A DNA stretch of 16,673 nucleotides from Candidatus Aerophobus profundus SCGC AAA252-L23 (lineage in GTDB: Bacteria; Aerophobota; Aerophobia; Aerophobales; Aerophobaceae): positions 2,831 through 19,503 of the forward strand of contig AQRW01000139.1 in NCBI GenBank assembly GCA_000402295.1. Direction: 5' to 3'. Below the pieces are notes generated by a model. That model saw only the letters and a program-made list of their open reading frames with translations, was not told where the DNA came from and searched no databases. Shown here piece after piece: positions 8,116 through 15,173 of the stretch. The position numbers and the translations under genes are program-made. Each line of letters opens with the position of its first letter. Positions within the stretch are counted from its first letter, which is position 1.

Positions 8116-11100
8116 ATCTAAATTTGAAAGACTTAAAAGATAATAAAATAGATATAATCAAGGCGGAAATTGGGGCCTTGTTGTTTAATCTAAGAAAATT
8201 TAGTGCAAAATTTATCGAAAAACAGGGAAATAATAACCGAAATTCATTTGTTAACTCATTAGACTATACCTCTTCAAATTTAGTAGCAGGTTTCATTAAA
8301 AATAATTCTTTCGTCATTGCTAATGAAAATTTTGAATTAGAAAAAATTGTACAGGGGAAAAATAAACAAAAATTCCCTCATAACATCTTTTGGAGAGGCT
8401 GTGAAAGTATCAATTCGGGTATTGATAAAAATACAGTTCAAGATGAAAATAAACAAGATTCTTACCGAACATATATAGCTAATGCCTTTGGGCGAGAGAA
8501 AAAACCTTTGGATCTAAAAAAAATCGATTATCAACTAGATACTTTCATTGAAGGTTTTGAAAAGTTACTAAACCAAATCCCCTATCAAGATTGGAATAAA
8601 CTTTCAGAATATGCTCTTGTTAACTTCCGAGGGAATCTAATAGAATTAGTTAAGAAACATTATAGAGATATACCAGGAGAAACTAGACGTTCAGCTAACG
8701 ATGTTACCCTTTGGGATCAAGCTTATATGACGGCGACTTTGTTCAAGGCGACTGTTGTGACTATTTTGCTGGAGAGAGAAAGACTGAATTGCTACCAGGA
8801 CGATCCTCAATGTATCCGTTGGCGTATTCTGGGGATTCAGCATGACAAATTGGGATTGGCTGAAAAGGGACTGGAATCTACTTATATTAATTGGTACAGA
8901 GATAAGGCAAGAAAAGTAGATGATAGTGTAAAAAAGTTGTTAGAAACAGAATATCCTCTCGGCAATGAAATTTATAGAGATGAGACCGGAATCTACTTCT
9001 TAGTGCCTGAAAATATTAAGGGAAAGCAATCGGGAGACTTTTATTTACTATCTAACGATTTGGAAGATATCCAAGAAAACATTTTGAAAATATTTACTCA
9101 AAATTTTGAGGGAGAAGTTTATCCGGCTATTTTCTTGACAGAAGCTTCTCGGGGAACAATGAATATAGCTCATCTAATAGAGAGGGCTAAAGAGAATTTC
9201 TTGAAGGCAACTTATCCGAACGACTTAGAGGAATGTCTCAAGTATGATGATAGTGCTAATGGTATTTGCCAGGTTTGTGGGATGCGCTTAGCGAAAAGAA
9301 AAGATGATGAAGAGAATAATTTAATTTGTGATGTGTGCAGAGAAAAAAAAGAAAGCAGAATTGACAATTGGCTAAAAAGTATTAATGGGGAAACTATCTG
9401 GACAGGCGACTTACAGGATGAGAATGGACGAATAGCCCCGATAACGCTGAAATTCGAACTTGCCGAGTGGCTCAATGGAAATCTCTCAAGCAGTACATTG
9501 GTACAACGGTTGACTGAGGATTATTCGGATAGCTTGGAAAAATTTGAAAACTTGTTACAAACAATAAAAGAGACTTTTTCAAGTGACTTGGGGAAATATA
9601 CAAATTTCTATGGGAATAACAAAAACAATAAGGAGGTAATAGACTACTTTCTTTCCTTTTTTGACGAAAAAGGCATAAGAGAACCTTTCAACAAAATATA
9701 CAATAATATTGTATCTCAATACCCACAAAAATCGACAATCACAAACGAAACTGTATTGAATAACATTGATTTATTTGACAGAATCTTTTTTGAAGGTCTA
9801 AACAGATTGGGTAAGACATCCGAAGAAAATAGGAAAGGCAAGATTATTTATGATGTGTCTCGGAAATATCTTGATTTAGATAAATGGGGTGCCAAATTTC
9901 AAAATCAAGGAAAGAAGGATTTAGTTAAGGAAGTGTTTGCTTTCTTCTTTGTCGTGCATCAAATCAAAGCCATTCTTTTGGAACGTTCTATTGGAGACAC
10001 TTGGAAGACCTTTCTCAAGAACAAACTTGAAGATAAAATTAATTTTGATGACAGAAAGATTAAATGGTCTGATTTAAATGAGAGTGACATAGATTTTCTT
10101 GCTCATCTTCTTCTCCAATTTCTTCTTCGCAAAAATCCATCTCCAGCGAGAATGCGCCGCATTTGGGAAACGACACAAGACTTTTTTTATGATATCAGAC
10201 AGCATATTCAGGCCTCAACGGAGATTCCAGAATGGCGATGTAAGAGACTAATATGGAATAAAGTCTTCGAAGGCAAGGGTGAGCGATCACGAGAGTACGA
10301 ATATTCGGGTCTTGATTTCTGGGTTGATAAGAAAGGTAGTGTTTATCTTATTTCCTCTCTTACAGCAGCAATAGATACGTTATCGGGCAACCAAAACAAA
10401 CTTGATAGAAAAAAAATAAAAGAGCAGATAAACGAAGAGAGAGGTGATTGGCTTAAAAAAGAAATTGCCTTAAGAGAATATGGAAAAACCAATGACAAAA
10501 CTATCGATTTAAATCTCAAAGATGCAAAGTATGAAAATTTCTTGCCTTATTTTTCTATCCTTGATCCTACACCTATTTCCTATCAATTTATTATCCCTGC
10601 TGATAGGGTACCAACACTGATAAAAAAGGTTCAGGAAGCTTATGAAAAAGAATTCAAATGGGTCATCGGTAAGTTACCCCTGCATATCGGTGTTGTTATC
10701 CAAAACTACAAAAAGCCCCTTTACGTGGGTATTAAGGCGCTGAGGAATATCAGGCATGACATCGACGATTGGGACCAGATCAGGACAAGAATTGACGCAA
10801 AATCTTTAAAGGCTATGCAAAAGGAGGCGTTTTCCTGTCACACGAAGCAAGAGAATTTAGACAAATTGGAGAGTTTCTACAGTTTTTACGAGAAAGAACA
10901 GGGGGAAGGCAGTTATAAGTTCTACTTGAGGCCGCAAGATAAACCTGTATGGCTAAATACCACCGAAACCGCTGCAGATAATGACATATTTATTATTTAT
11001 CCCAATACGGTTGATTTCGAATTTATGGATGTGAATACTCGCAGGAATGATATTCACTATAACAAAAAAGGTAGACGGGTAAAAGAAGAAAAAAGGAATA

Positions 11101-11450
11101 GACCTTACACTTGGGGAGAATGGCAAATATTCTATGATTTCGGGAATTACTTTGAGAAAACAAAACTCACCGGAAAGCTACAAAATATTGTCAGTTTAAT
11201 TTATTCAAAACTGAATGATTGGAAAGATAATGATGATGCTATCAAAAGTTTCCTGCTTTCCGCCTTTATAAATGTTCTTGATCTGAAAGGCAAAAATGAA
11301 CAGTTGCAGAAATTAGATGAATTTGCAAAACTTTTGGGACAATCTGATTGGAATAGCGTTGAGGATTTGAACCCAGGTGTATTCAAAGAAACATTATGGC
11401 AATTTATTGATATGTTTGAATTCTGGCATATTCACCTAAAAAAGATTTAA
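8112..11450 (+). CDS. csx11: Csx11-type Cas10, large subunit of subtype III-C, catalytic motifs degenerate
   Basis: A 1112-residue protein, the diverged Cas10 large subunit that marks subtype III-C. Csx11 features seen: the N-terminal block KAEIGALLFNLRKFSAKFI (17-34); a zinc ribbon C386-x2-C389-x16-C406-x2-C409; right after it TIWTGDLQDENGRIA (D433, D436), the palm-1 block; and FIIPADRVPTLIKKV (PAD at 829-831) followed by KEFKWVIGKLPLHIGVVIQ. The PAD block sits where active Cas10 proteins carry GGDD, and no GGDD occurs anywhere in the protein. At the N-terminus the HD-nuclease motif (LLHDxGK in Cas10 generally) reads LLFNLRK, so His and Asp are both replaced. Known for III-C: the cyclase domain is inactive. 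Inferred: DNase activity is also absent here. The start overlaps the cmr6-like stop (ATGA). Confidence 0.88.
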   Translation: MNLNLKDLKDNKIDIIKAEIGALLFNLRKFSAKFIEKQGNNNRNSFVNSLDYTSSNLVAGFIKNNSFVIANENFELEKIVQGKNKQKFPHNIFWRGCESINSGIDKNTVQDENKQDSYRTYIANAFGREKKPLDLKKIDYQLDTFIEGFEKLLNQIPYQDWNKLSEYALVNFRGNLIELVKKHYRDIPGETRRSANDVTLWDQAYMTATLFKATVVTILLERERLNCYQDDPQCIRWRILGIQHDKLGLAEKGLESTYINWYRDKARKVDDSVKKLLETEYPLGNEIYRDETGIYFLVPENIKGKQSGDFYLLSNDLEDIQENILKIFTQNFEGEVYPAIFLTEASRGTMNIAHLIERAKENFLKATYPNDLEECLKYDDSANGICQVCGMRLAKRKDDEENNLICDVCREKKESRIDNWLKSINGETIWTGDLQDENGRIAPITLKFELAEWLNGNLSSSTLVQRLTEDYSDSLEKFENLLQTIKETFSSDLGKYTNFYGNNKNNKEVIDYFLSFFDEKGIREPFNKIYNNIVSQYPQKSTITNETVLNNIDLFDRIFFEGLNRLGKTSEENRKGKIIYDVSRKYLDLDKWGAKFQNQGKKDLVKEVFAFFFVVHQIKAILLERSIGDTWKTFLKNKLEDKINFDDRKIKWSDLNESDIDFLAHLLLQFLLRKNPSPARMRRIWETTQDFFYDIRQHIQASTEIPEWRCKRLIWNKVFEGKGERSREYEYSGLDFWVDKKGSVYLISSLTAAIDTLSGNQNKLDRKKIKEQINEERGDWLKKEIALREYGKTNDKTIDLNLKDAKYENFLPYFSILDPTPISYQFIIPADRVPTLIKKVQEAYEKEFKWVIGKLPLHIGVVIQNYKKPLYVGIKALRNIRHDIDDWDQIRTRIDAKSLKAMQKEAFSCHTKQENLDKLESFYSFYEKEQGEGSYKFYLRPQDKPVWLNTTETAADNDIFIIYPNTVDFEFMDVNTRRNDIHYNKKGRRVKEEKRNRPYTWGEWQIFYDFGNYFEKTKLTGKLQNIVSLIYSKLNDWKDNDDAIKSFLLSAFINVLDLKGKNEQLQKLDEFAKLLGQSDWNSVEDLNPGVFKETLWQFIDMFEFWHIHLKKI

Positions 11451-11461
11451 GGAGACAAGAA

Positions 11462-12565
11462 ATGAATGATTTTGTTGAACCTCGTAAGATTTATGCAGTG
11501 GCAACGGACCCAATTTATGTCGGTACTGGTGGATATGCCATTGGAAGAGTAGATAATACTATTGTTAGAGACCCTACAACTAATATTCCCAAGATTCCTG
11601 GCAGTAGTTTGGCTGGTACCTGGCGATATTACATGGCTCTAAAATTGCAGTCATATTTCAAGAATGAATATAAGGCAGATAGATCAAAAAGAGCGGAAAA
11701 AAAGGATAACATCTCCGATCTGTTTAATAATGCTCCTGGATGGGTTACCAATCTTAAACATAACCGATTTGCGGCTATAAAATGTGCTGGACAGGACGAT
11801 AGAGCTAATCAGTCCTTTGAAGATGCTAATAAGGGAAATATTGATGAGAAAACCGGTCATTGTGGGCGTTGTATTGTTTGTAAAACTTTTGGTTATTCCA
11901 AAAGTAACCAGTCTCATCAGGGATTGGCTTTGTTTTCCGACTTGAACATACTGTTTTTTCCAATATCCACCCGAATTGGAGTGCGGTGGATAACTTCACC
12001 AATGTTATTAAAGGCAGCTGAAATAAAATGTGGAGAAAAGCCTTCTGGAGATGAGTCTATCTTAGTTAGTGATAACACCGAGGGTTATCTCAATCTGGGC
12101 TGGATAAATTTCCGAATTGAAGAGAATAAGAAAACTCCGGAGATTCCCATACCCTTAAGTAACTTTGACAAATCACAAGTAATCGTAGTATCTGATAACA
12201 TAATCTCGCAAATCATAAATGCTAACCTTGAGGTCCGGACGTCTGTTTCTATTGATCCACTAACAGGTGCTGCCAAGAAAGGAGCATTATTTACGTCGGA
12301 AGCAATTCCCCGGGGAACAATCCTTTATGGTAATTTGAGAATAATGGACAAAATGGCTTTTGGTAACTATGATGACCTACCTGAGAAGAACTTGATATTC
12401 GAAGCCCTGGAAGATAGCAGAGTATTCTATGAAACTCTTGGCATTGGTGGAATGATAACCCGAGGCTTTGGCAGAATGAAAATTCACCCGTTTAGGGACA
12501 GTGCACAAAATAAGAATAATGAGCAATCCGGGCAATTTCCGGAAAGCGGAGATCAAAATGGCTAA
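11462..12565 (+). CDS. cmr4: Cmr4-type RAMP, Cas7-group backbone and RNase subunit
   Basis: A 367-residue backbone subunit of the type III complex. The N-terminal block DPIYVGTGGYAIGRVDNTIVRD, then IPKIPGSSLAGTWR, matches Cmr4. D31 in GRVDNTIVRD aligns with the catalytic aspartate (D26) of Pyrococcus Cmr4, which cuts target RNA at 6-nt steps, so RNase activity is probably retained. A Cys cluster C134-x2-C137-x2-C140 precedes KTFGYSK (the lFG motif). Then come GLALFSDLNILFFPISTRIG and WITSPMLL, the typical Cmr4 centre, and a C-terminal GIGGMITRGFGRMK glycine loop. AAGGAGACAAGAA upstream is a good ribosome-binding site and overlaps the csx11 stop. The end overlaps cmr5 by 8 nt. Confidence 0.9.
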   Translation: MNDFVEPRKIYAVATDPIYVGTGGYAIGRVDNTIVRDPTTNIPKIPGSSLAGTWRYYMALKLQSYFKNEYKADRSKRAEKKDNISDLFNNAPGWVTNLKHNRFAAIKCAGQDDRANQSFEDANKGNIDEKTGHCGRCIVCKTFGYSKSNQSHQGLALFSDLNILFFPISTRIGVRWITSPMLLKAAEIKCGEKPSGDESILVSDNTEGYLNLGWINFRIEENKKTPEIPIPLSNFDKSQVIVVSDNIISQIINANLEVRTSVSIDPLTGAAKKGALFTSEAIPRGTILYGNLRIMDKMAFGNYDDLPEKNLIFEALEDSRVFYETLGIGGMITRGFGRMKIHPFRDSAQNKNNEQSGQFPESGDQNG

Positions 12566-12956
12566 TATCGATTCTGCTATGAATAACCTGGGATTCCAGT
12601 TGGTAGAAAAAATTAATAAAATAGAGAATGAAAAGTTAAAAAAGAAACTTCTAAGTAATATTGAAAAGTCTTTAGGTGTGTTAACAAATGACGGAGTTTA
12701 CGCATACTATGTTTTTTGCAAAGCTCAGGACAAAAACAACAAAAATAATTTCCAGAAAATATTTATTGAATTACCGATGGGCAAACTAAGAGAATTTGTT
12801 ATTTCCGAATCAAATAATTCTGAAGAGAAGTCCGAGAATTTTTTCCAAAATTTATCAAATGATTTACCTAATCTCCTCTTTTTTCGTCAACTTTTAGAAA
12901 GAGCCTTGATTTATGCCCGTTATCATGCGAAAGCTATGGGAGACGAAGGTGAATAA
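12558..12956 (+). CDS. cmr5: Cmr5-like small subunit (Cas11 group) of the type III complex
   Basis: A 132-residue, mainly helical protein, the right size and place for the Cmr5/Cas11 small subunit that lines the belly of the complex and contacts target RNA. The opening SAMNNLGFQLVEKINKIENE, then NDGVYAYYVFCKAQ and a C-terminal LLERALIYARYHAKAM, follow the Cmr5 pattern, although sequence conservation in this family is weak. The ATG at 12558 is chosen over the upstream in-frame ATG at 12501, because it sits behind GGAAAGCGGAG, gives a normal N-terminus and overlaps cmr4 by only 8 nt. The stop is inside the next gene's first codons. Confidence 0.82.
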   Translation: MANIDSAMNNLGFQLVEKINKIENEKLKKKLLSNIEKSLGVLTNDGVYAYYVFCKAQDKNNKNNFQKIFIELPMGKLREFVISESNNSEEKSENFFQNLSNDLPNLLFFRQLLERALIYARYHAKAMGDEGE

Positions 12957-13806
12957 AACAGGATATTTGCTTGTATTTAAACAACTTCAACCTATTCATC
13001 TCGGCATGCATGGATATGGTGTTTTATCAGAGACAAGAATTTTCATTACTGGTCAGACTATGTGGGGAGCGTTAACGAATACCTACGGAAAGAATAAAAG
13101 ATGGTCTGATCGTGATTTCAAAAACGATGAAAATAGGAAGATATTTGAAACAATCACTTGCTTTTTCCCTTCTTTTAGCGAAGATTATGATAAGACAATG
13201 ATGCCTAAATTCAAAAATGGTGAGTTCTATCTTAAGAATTATTCAGAAAGAGATTTCAGAAATGAGTTCGTAGATAGTCTTATGTCAACAGCCATTCAGC
13301 CCATAAATTTAGCAGCCAAGGATAAATCTTTGCACGAAATGGAAGTAATCTTACCCCAAATTAAGAAGAACAGCAAAAGCAAGAAGAATAGTAGTAAAAA
13401 GCTATACTGGATTGGGTTATTGTGGGTAGACAATACCATCAAAAATAATTTTTTGGAAGAAAATATACTTGAGATTGTTGTTGGAGGAGATACTCGGTAT
13501 GGATTGGGAACATTATTACTCAAAAAAGCTATAAGTCTCCAAGAGGAAATCTTGGATCAATGGGGAGTCAAAAAAACAAACACGAATGAGGAACAACCAT
13601 TTTTTCAACTGAATGATAGACCAATCAATAATTTTTTACCAAGAAAAAAGGTTGCCGGTGAATTTGATGGCAAACTGGAACTTCTGGCTGAATTCGATTT
13701 TGGTCAATGTATACCTAATATTACTAAACATCGATTGTGTTTAGTTCCCGGGAGTAAGACAACCGGGTTGAAGTCGGTGAAGCTGAGAAAAGGATTCTAT
13801 GAGTAG
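12949..13806 (+). CDS. cmr3: Cas5-group RAMP (Cmr3-like), last gene of the III-C operon
   Basis: A 285-residue RAMP-fold protein, expected to cap the crRNA 5' handle as Cmr3 does. Visible: LLVFKQLQPIHLGMHGYG (7-24), ETRIFITGQTMWGALT (28-43, the family's PGxxxxGAL loop), a Lys/Ser-rich linker near 142-152, and GGDTRYGLG at 179-187, which is the RAMP glycine-rich loop. GTG 12949 is chosen as the start because GGAG lies 7 nt upstream and the overlap with cmr5 is then 8 nt, matching the operon style; the ATG at 12913 would overlap by 44 nt. The Cmr3 label comes mainly from its place at the end of the cmr1-cmr6-cas10-cmr4-cmr5 order; by sequence alone I would say only Cas5-group RAMP. Confidence 0.65.
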   Translation: MNKTGYLLVFKQLQPIHLGMHGYGVLSETRIFITGQTMWGALTNTYGKNKRWSDRDFKNDENRKIFETITCFFPSFSEDYDKTMMPKFKNGEFYLKNYSERDFRNEFVDSLMSTAIQPINLAAKDKSLHEMEVILPQIKKNSKSKKNSSKKLYWIGLLWVDNTIKNNFLEENILEIVVGGDTRYGLGTLLLKKAISLQEEILDQWGVKKTNTNEEQPFFQLNDRPINNFLPRKKVAGEFDGKLELLAEFDFGQCIPNITKHRLCLVPGSKTTGLKSVKLRKGFYE

Positions 13807-13834
13807 AACGTAGAGATTAAAGAAGAAGACTCAA

Positions 13835-14329
13835 TTGCAGAAAATCACTGGTACCCTAATTTGGTATTATTACATTTGCCAACGAGAGGTTTGGCTAATG
13901 TCCCGTGAATTAAATCCCAATCAGGATGATTCTTTTTTGGAGATTGGGCGAATTCTTCATGATGAATCATATAGACGTGAAAAAAAAGAAATAATCGCTG
14001 CGAATATGAGAATTGATTTAATAAAGAAAACTAAAGGGCAAATCGTCATCGGAGAGATTAAGAAATCATCTCGATTTATAAAGTCAGCCCGAATGCAGCT
14101 CTCCTTTTATCTCTATCGATTAAAGCAAAAAGGAATTCTGGTGACGGGAGAACTCCTGATACCCAAGGAGAGAAAAATAATCCCTGTGGAGTTAACCGCT
14201 GACATTGAAGATGAACTCAAGCGTACCTTTCATAACATCAAAGAAATCATTGTTCAAAAACAACCTCCAGAGCTTGTGAAAAACAAATACTGCTCAAACT
14301 GTGCCTACAGAGAGTTTTGCTGGGTATAG
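13835..14329 (+). CDS. cas4: Cas4 RecB-like exonuclease, intact copy
   Basis: A 164-residue Cas4, which trims prespacers and helps choose PAM-proximal ends together with Cas1 and Cas2. The iron-sulphur cysteines are all present: C15 and the C-terminal C153-x2-C156-x5-C162. The RecB nuclease motifs are H42 (ILHDE), D61 (MRIDLI), E74-I-K76 (GEIKKSS) and Q88 with Y92 (MQLSFYLY). The start is a TTG at 13835 behind AAGAAGA; no ATG exists upstream before a stop, and homologues begin with the same KITGTLIWYY block. It lies 28 nt after the type III operon, not next to cas1, and a decayed second copy lies about 1.1 kb downstream. Confidence 0.94.
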   Translation: MQKITGTLIWYYYICQREVWLMSRELNPNQDDSFLEIGRILHDESYRREKKEIIAANMRIDLIKKTKGQIVIGEIKKSSRFIKSARMQLSFYLYRLKQKGILVTGELLIPKERKIIPVELTADIEDELKRTFHNIKEIIVQKQPPELVKNKYCSNCAYREFCWV

Positions 14330-14387
14330 AAAGACAAAAGTTTTATATAAACAAACAGAATATGTCCACTGTCCAAAAACTCAGGTC

Positions 14388-14416
14388 TTGAGAATTGAAA
14401 GCATTGGCTGTATAGT
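14388..14416 (+). promoter_or_regulatory. Sigma-70-like promoter before the DUF4258/DUF2283 pair
   Basis: TTGAGA (14388-14393) and TATAGT (14411-14416) are separated by exactly 17 nt, and each matches the consensus at 5 of 6 bases. The following gene starts at 14459, giving a short untranslated leader. It may also serve cas1-cas2 by readthrough. I see no operator-like palindrome clearly tied to it. Confidence 0.6.
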
Positions 14417-14458
14417 AAGTTCTCTCACGAAGTAAATTTGGAATTGGGAGAAAGAGAG

Positions 14459-14740
14459 ATGGAGATAGTAATTGACCCGCACACGCTGGAACGGGCAAAA
14501 GAAAGAGGGACAAGTGAGGAAGAAATTAAAGACGTTATTAATAGCGGTTTTTCTATTTCAGCTAAGTATGGCCGAAAAGGGAAAGTCAAAATCTATGATT
14601 TCAAATCAAGAAGACACACTAAATACTACGATCAAAAAAGAGTAGAGGTATTCTATGCCGTTGAAGGAAAACTGATAGTAACCGTAACCGCTTACGTATT
14701 TTACGGAAAATGGGAGGGGCAAAATGAAGGTCATTTATGA
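14459..14740 (+). CDS. DUF4258-family small protein (possible toxin-like partner)
   Basis: A 93-residue protein. The opening IDPHTLERAKERGTSEEEI, then the VEVFYAVEGKLIVTVTAYVFYGKW end, fits the DUF4258 family, small alpha/beta proteins often found in two-gene cassettes. No catalytic residues can be assigned with certainty; H8 and R13-R17 in the first helix and the C-terminal Tyr-rich strand are typical. The ATG at 14459 is preferred over a TTG at 14438 because GGAGAAAG lies just upstream of it. It overlaps the DUF2283 gene by 17 nt and sits behind its own promoter. A toxin role is an inference from the gene pairing, not shown by the sequence. Confidence 0.72.
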   Translation: MEIVIDPHTLERAKERGTSEEEIKDVINSGFSISAKYGRKGKVKIYDFKSRRHTKYYDQKRVEVFYAVEGKLIVTVTAYVFYGKWEGQNEGHL

Positions 14741-14939
14741 TGATAAAATAGATCTTCTCTATATCCGTTTGGATGACAGAAAACAAGATGTCGTAAACAA
14801 ACGGGTATCTGAAGATATTGTGCTGGATATGGGGGAAAATGAAAAAGTTGTTGGGATCGAGATTCTTAATGCATCAAGAAACATAAACCTGGAGAGACTT
14901 TTGCCGGTAAGGTATAAGGTCTCGACAAAGACTGGATAA
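14724..14939 (+). CDS. DUF2283-family small protein (possible antitoxin-like partner)
   Basis: A 71-residue protein. MKVIYDDKIDLLYIRLDD, then SEDIVLDMGENEKVVGIEIL followed by an NAS block, is the standard DUF2283 pattern: a beta-rich fold whose YxxxxDxLYI opening and GxEILxAS motif are conserved. GGGAGGGGC upstream of the ATG is a good ribosome-binding site inside the end of the DUF4258 gene. DUF4258 and DUF2283 genes often occur as neighbours and are suspected to form toxin-antitoxin-like modules; no activity can be read from the sequence. Its stop at 14937-14939 is followed at once by the cas4 relic. Confidence 0.82.
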   Translation: MKVIYDDKIDLLYIRLDDRKQDVVNKRVSEDIVLDMGENEKVVGIEILNASRNINLERLLPVRYKVSTKTG

Positions 14940-15105
14940 TTGCAAATATTACCGACACTCTAATCCGGTATTACTGCATCTGTTCCTGGGAAGCCTAGCT
15001 GATGGCTTATGAATTAAATTCAAAGCAAGAAGATTCTTTTGTCGAAGTTGGCTGGGCAATGTAGAATGCACTATGGAACTGAGGAAAAAGATAACAAGGA
15101 GCAGA
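14940..15105 (+). pseudogene. cas4: Decayed second copy of cas4 directly upstream of cas1
   Basis: Reading from 14957 gives TLIRYYCICSWEA, stop, LMAYELNSKQEDSFVEVGW. Aligned with the intact Cas4 (TLIWYYYICQREVW, LMSRELNPNQDDSFLEIGR) this is 19 of 33 residues identical, and 66 of 99 bases by hand count. Damage includes a 1-nt deletion after the TTG start equivalent at 14940, stops at 14996 and 15062, and a small deletion near 15071, after which the TEEKDNKE-like tail changes frame. The nuclease and C-terminal cysteine regions are missing. It occupies the normal cas4 place in a cas4-cas1-cas2 adaptation operon, so it is probably the original I-B cas4. Confidence 0.8.
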
Positions 15106-15173
15106 AACAATATGTAGGGAAGTCGGAGAGATCATTCGGACAATATCTGAACAATAAAACAAAAAGTGTGACA

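Noticed and set aside
9631..9637. AAGGAGGT inside csx11 as a second internal ribosome-binding site
   Set aside because: No ATG, GTG or TTG follows at suitable spacing, so no internal product is supported.
13483..13509. GGD in the Cmr3-like protein (GGDTRYGLG), reminiscent of a GGDD cyclase motif
   Set aside because: This is the glycine-rich loop of a RAMP fold; the second Asp is absent and the surrounding pattern is RYGLG, not a palm domain.
14381..14394. CTCA-GGTCT-TGAG as a terminator after cas4
   Set aside because: The stem is only 4 bp with no following T-run, and it overlaps the -35 of the promoter candidate.
15039..15173. 45-residue N-terminal extension of Cas1 from an upstream ATG
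   Set aside because: This part is the frameshifted tail of the cas4 relic, and Cas1 similarity begins precisely at the ATG at 15174.
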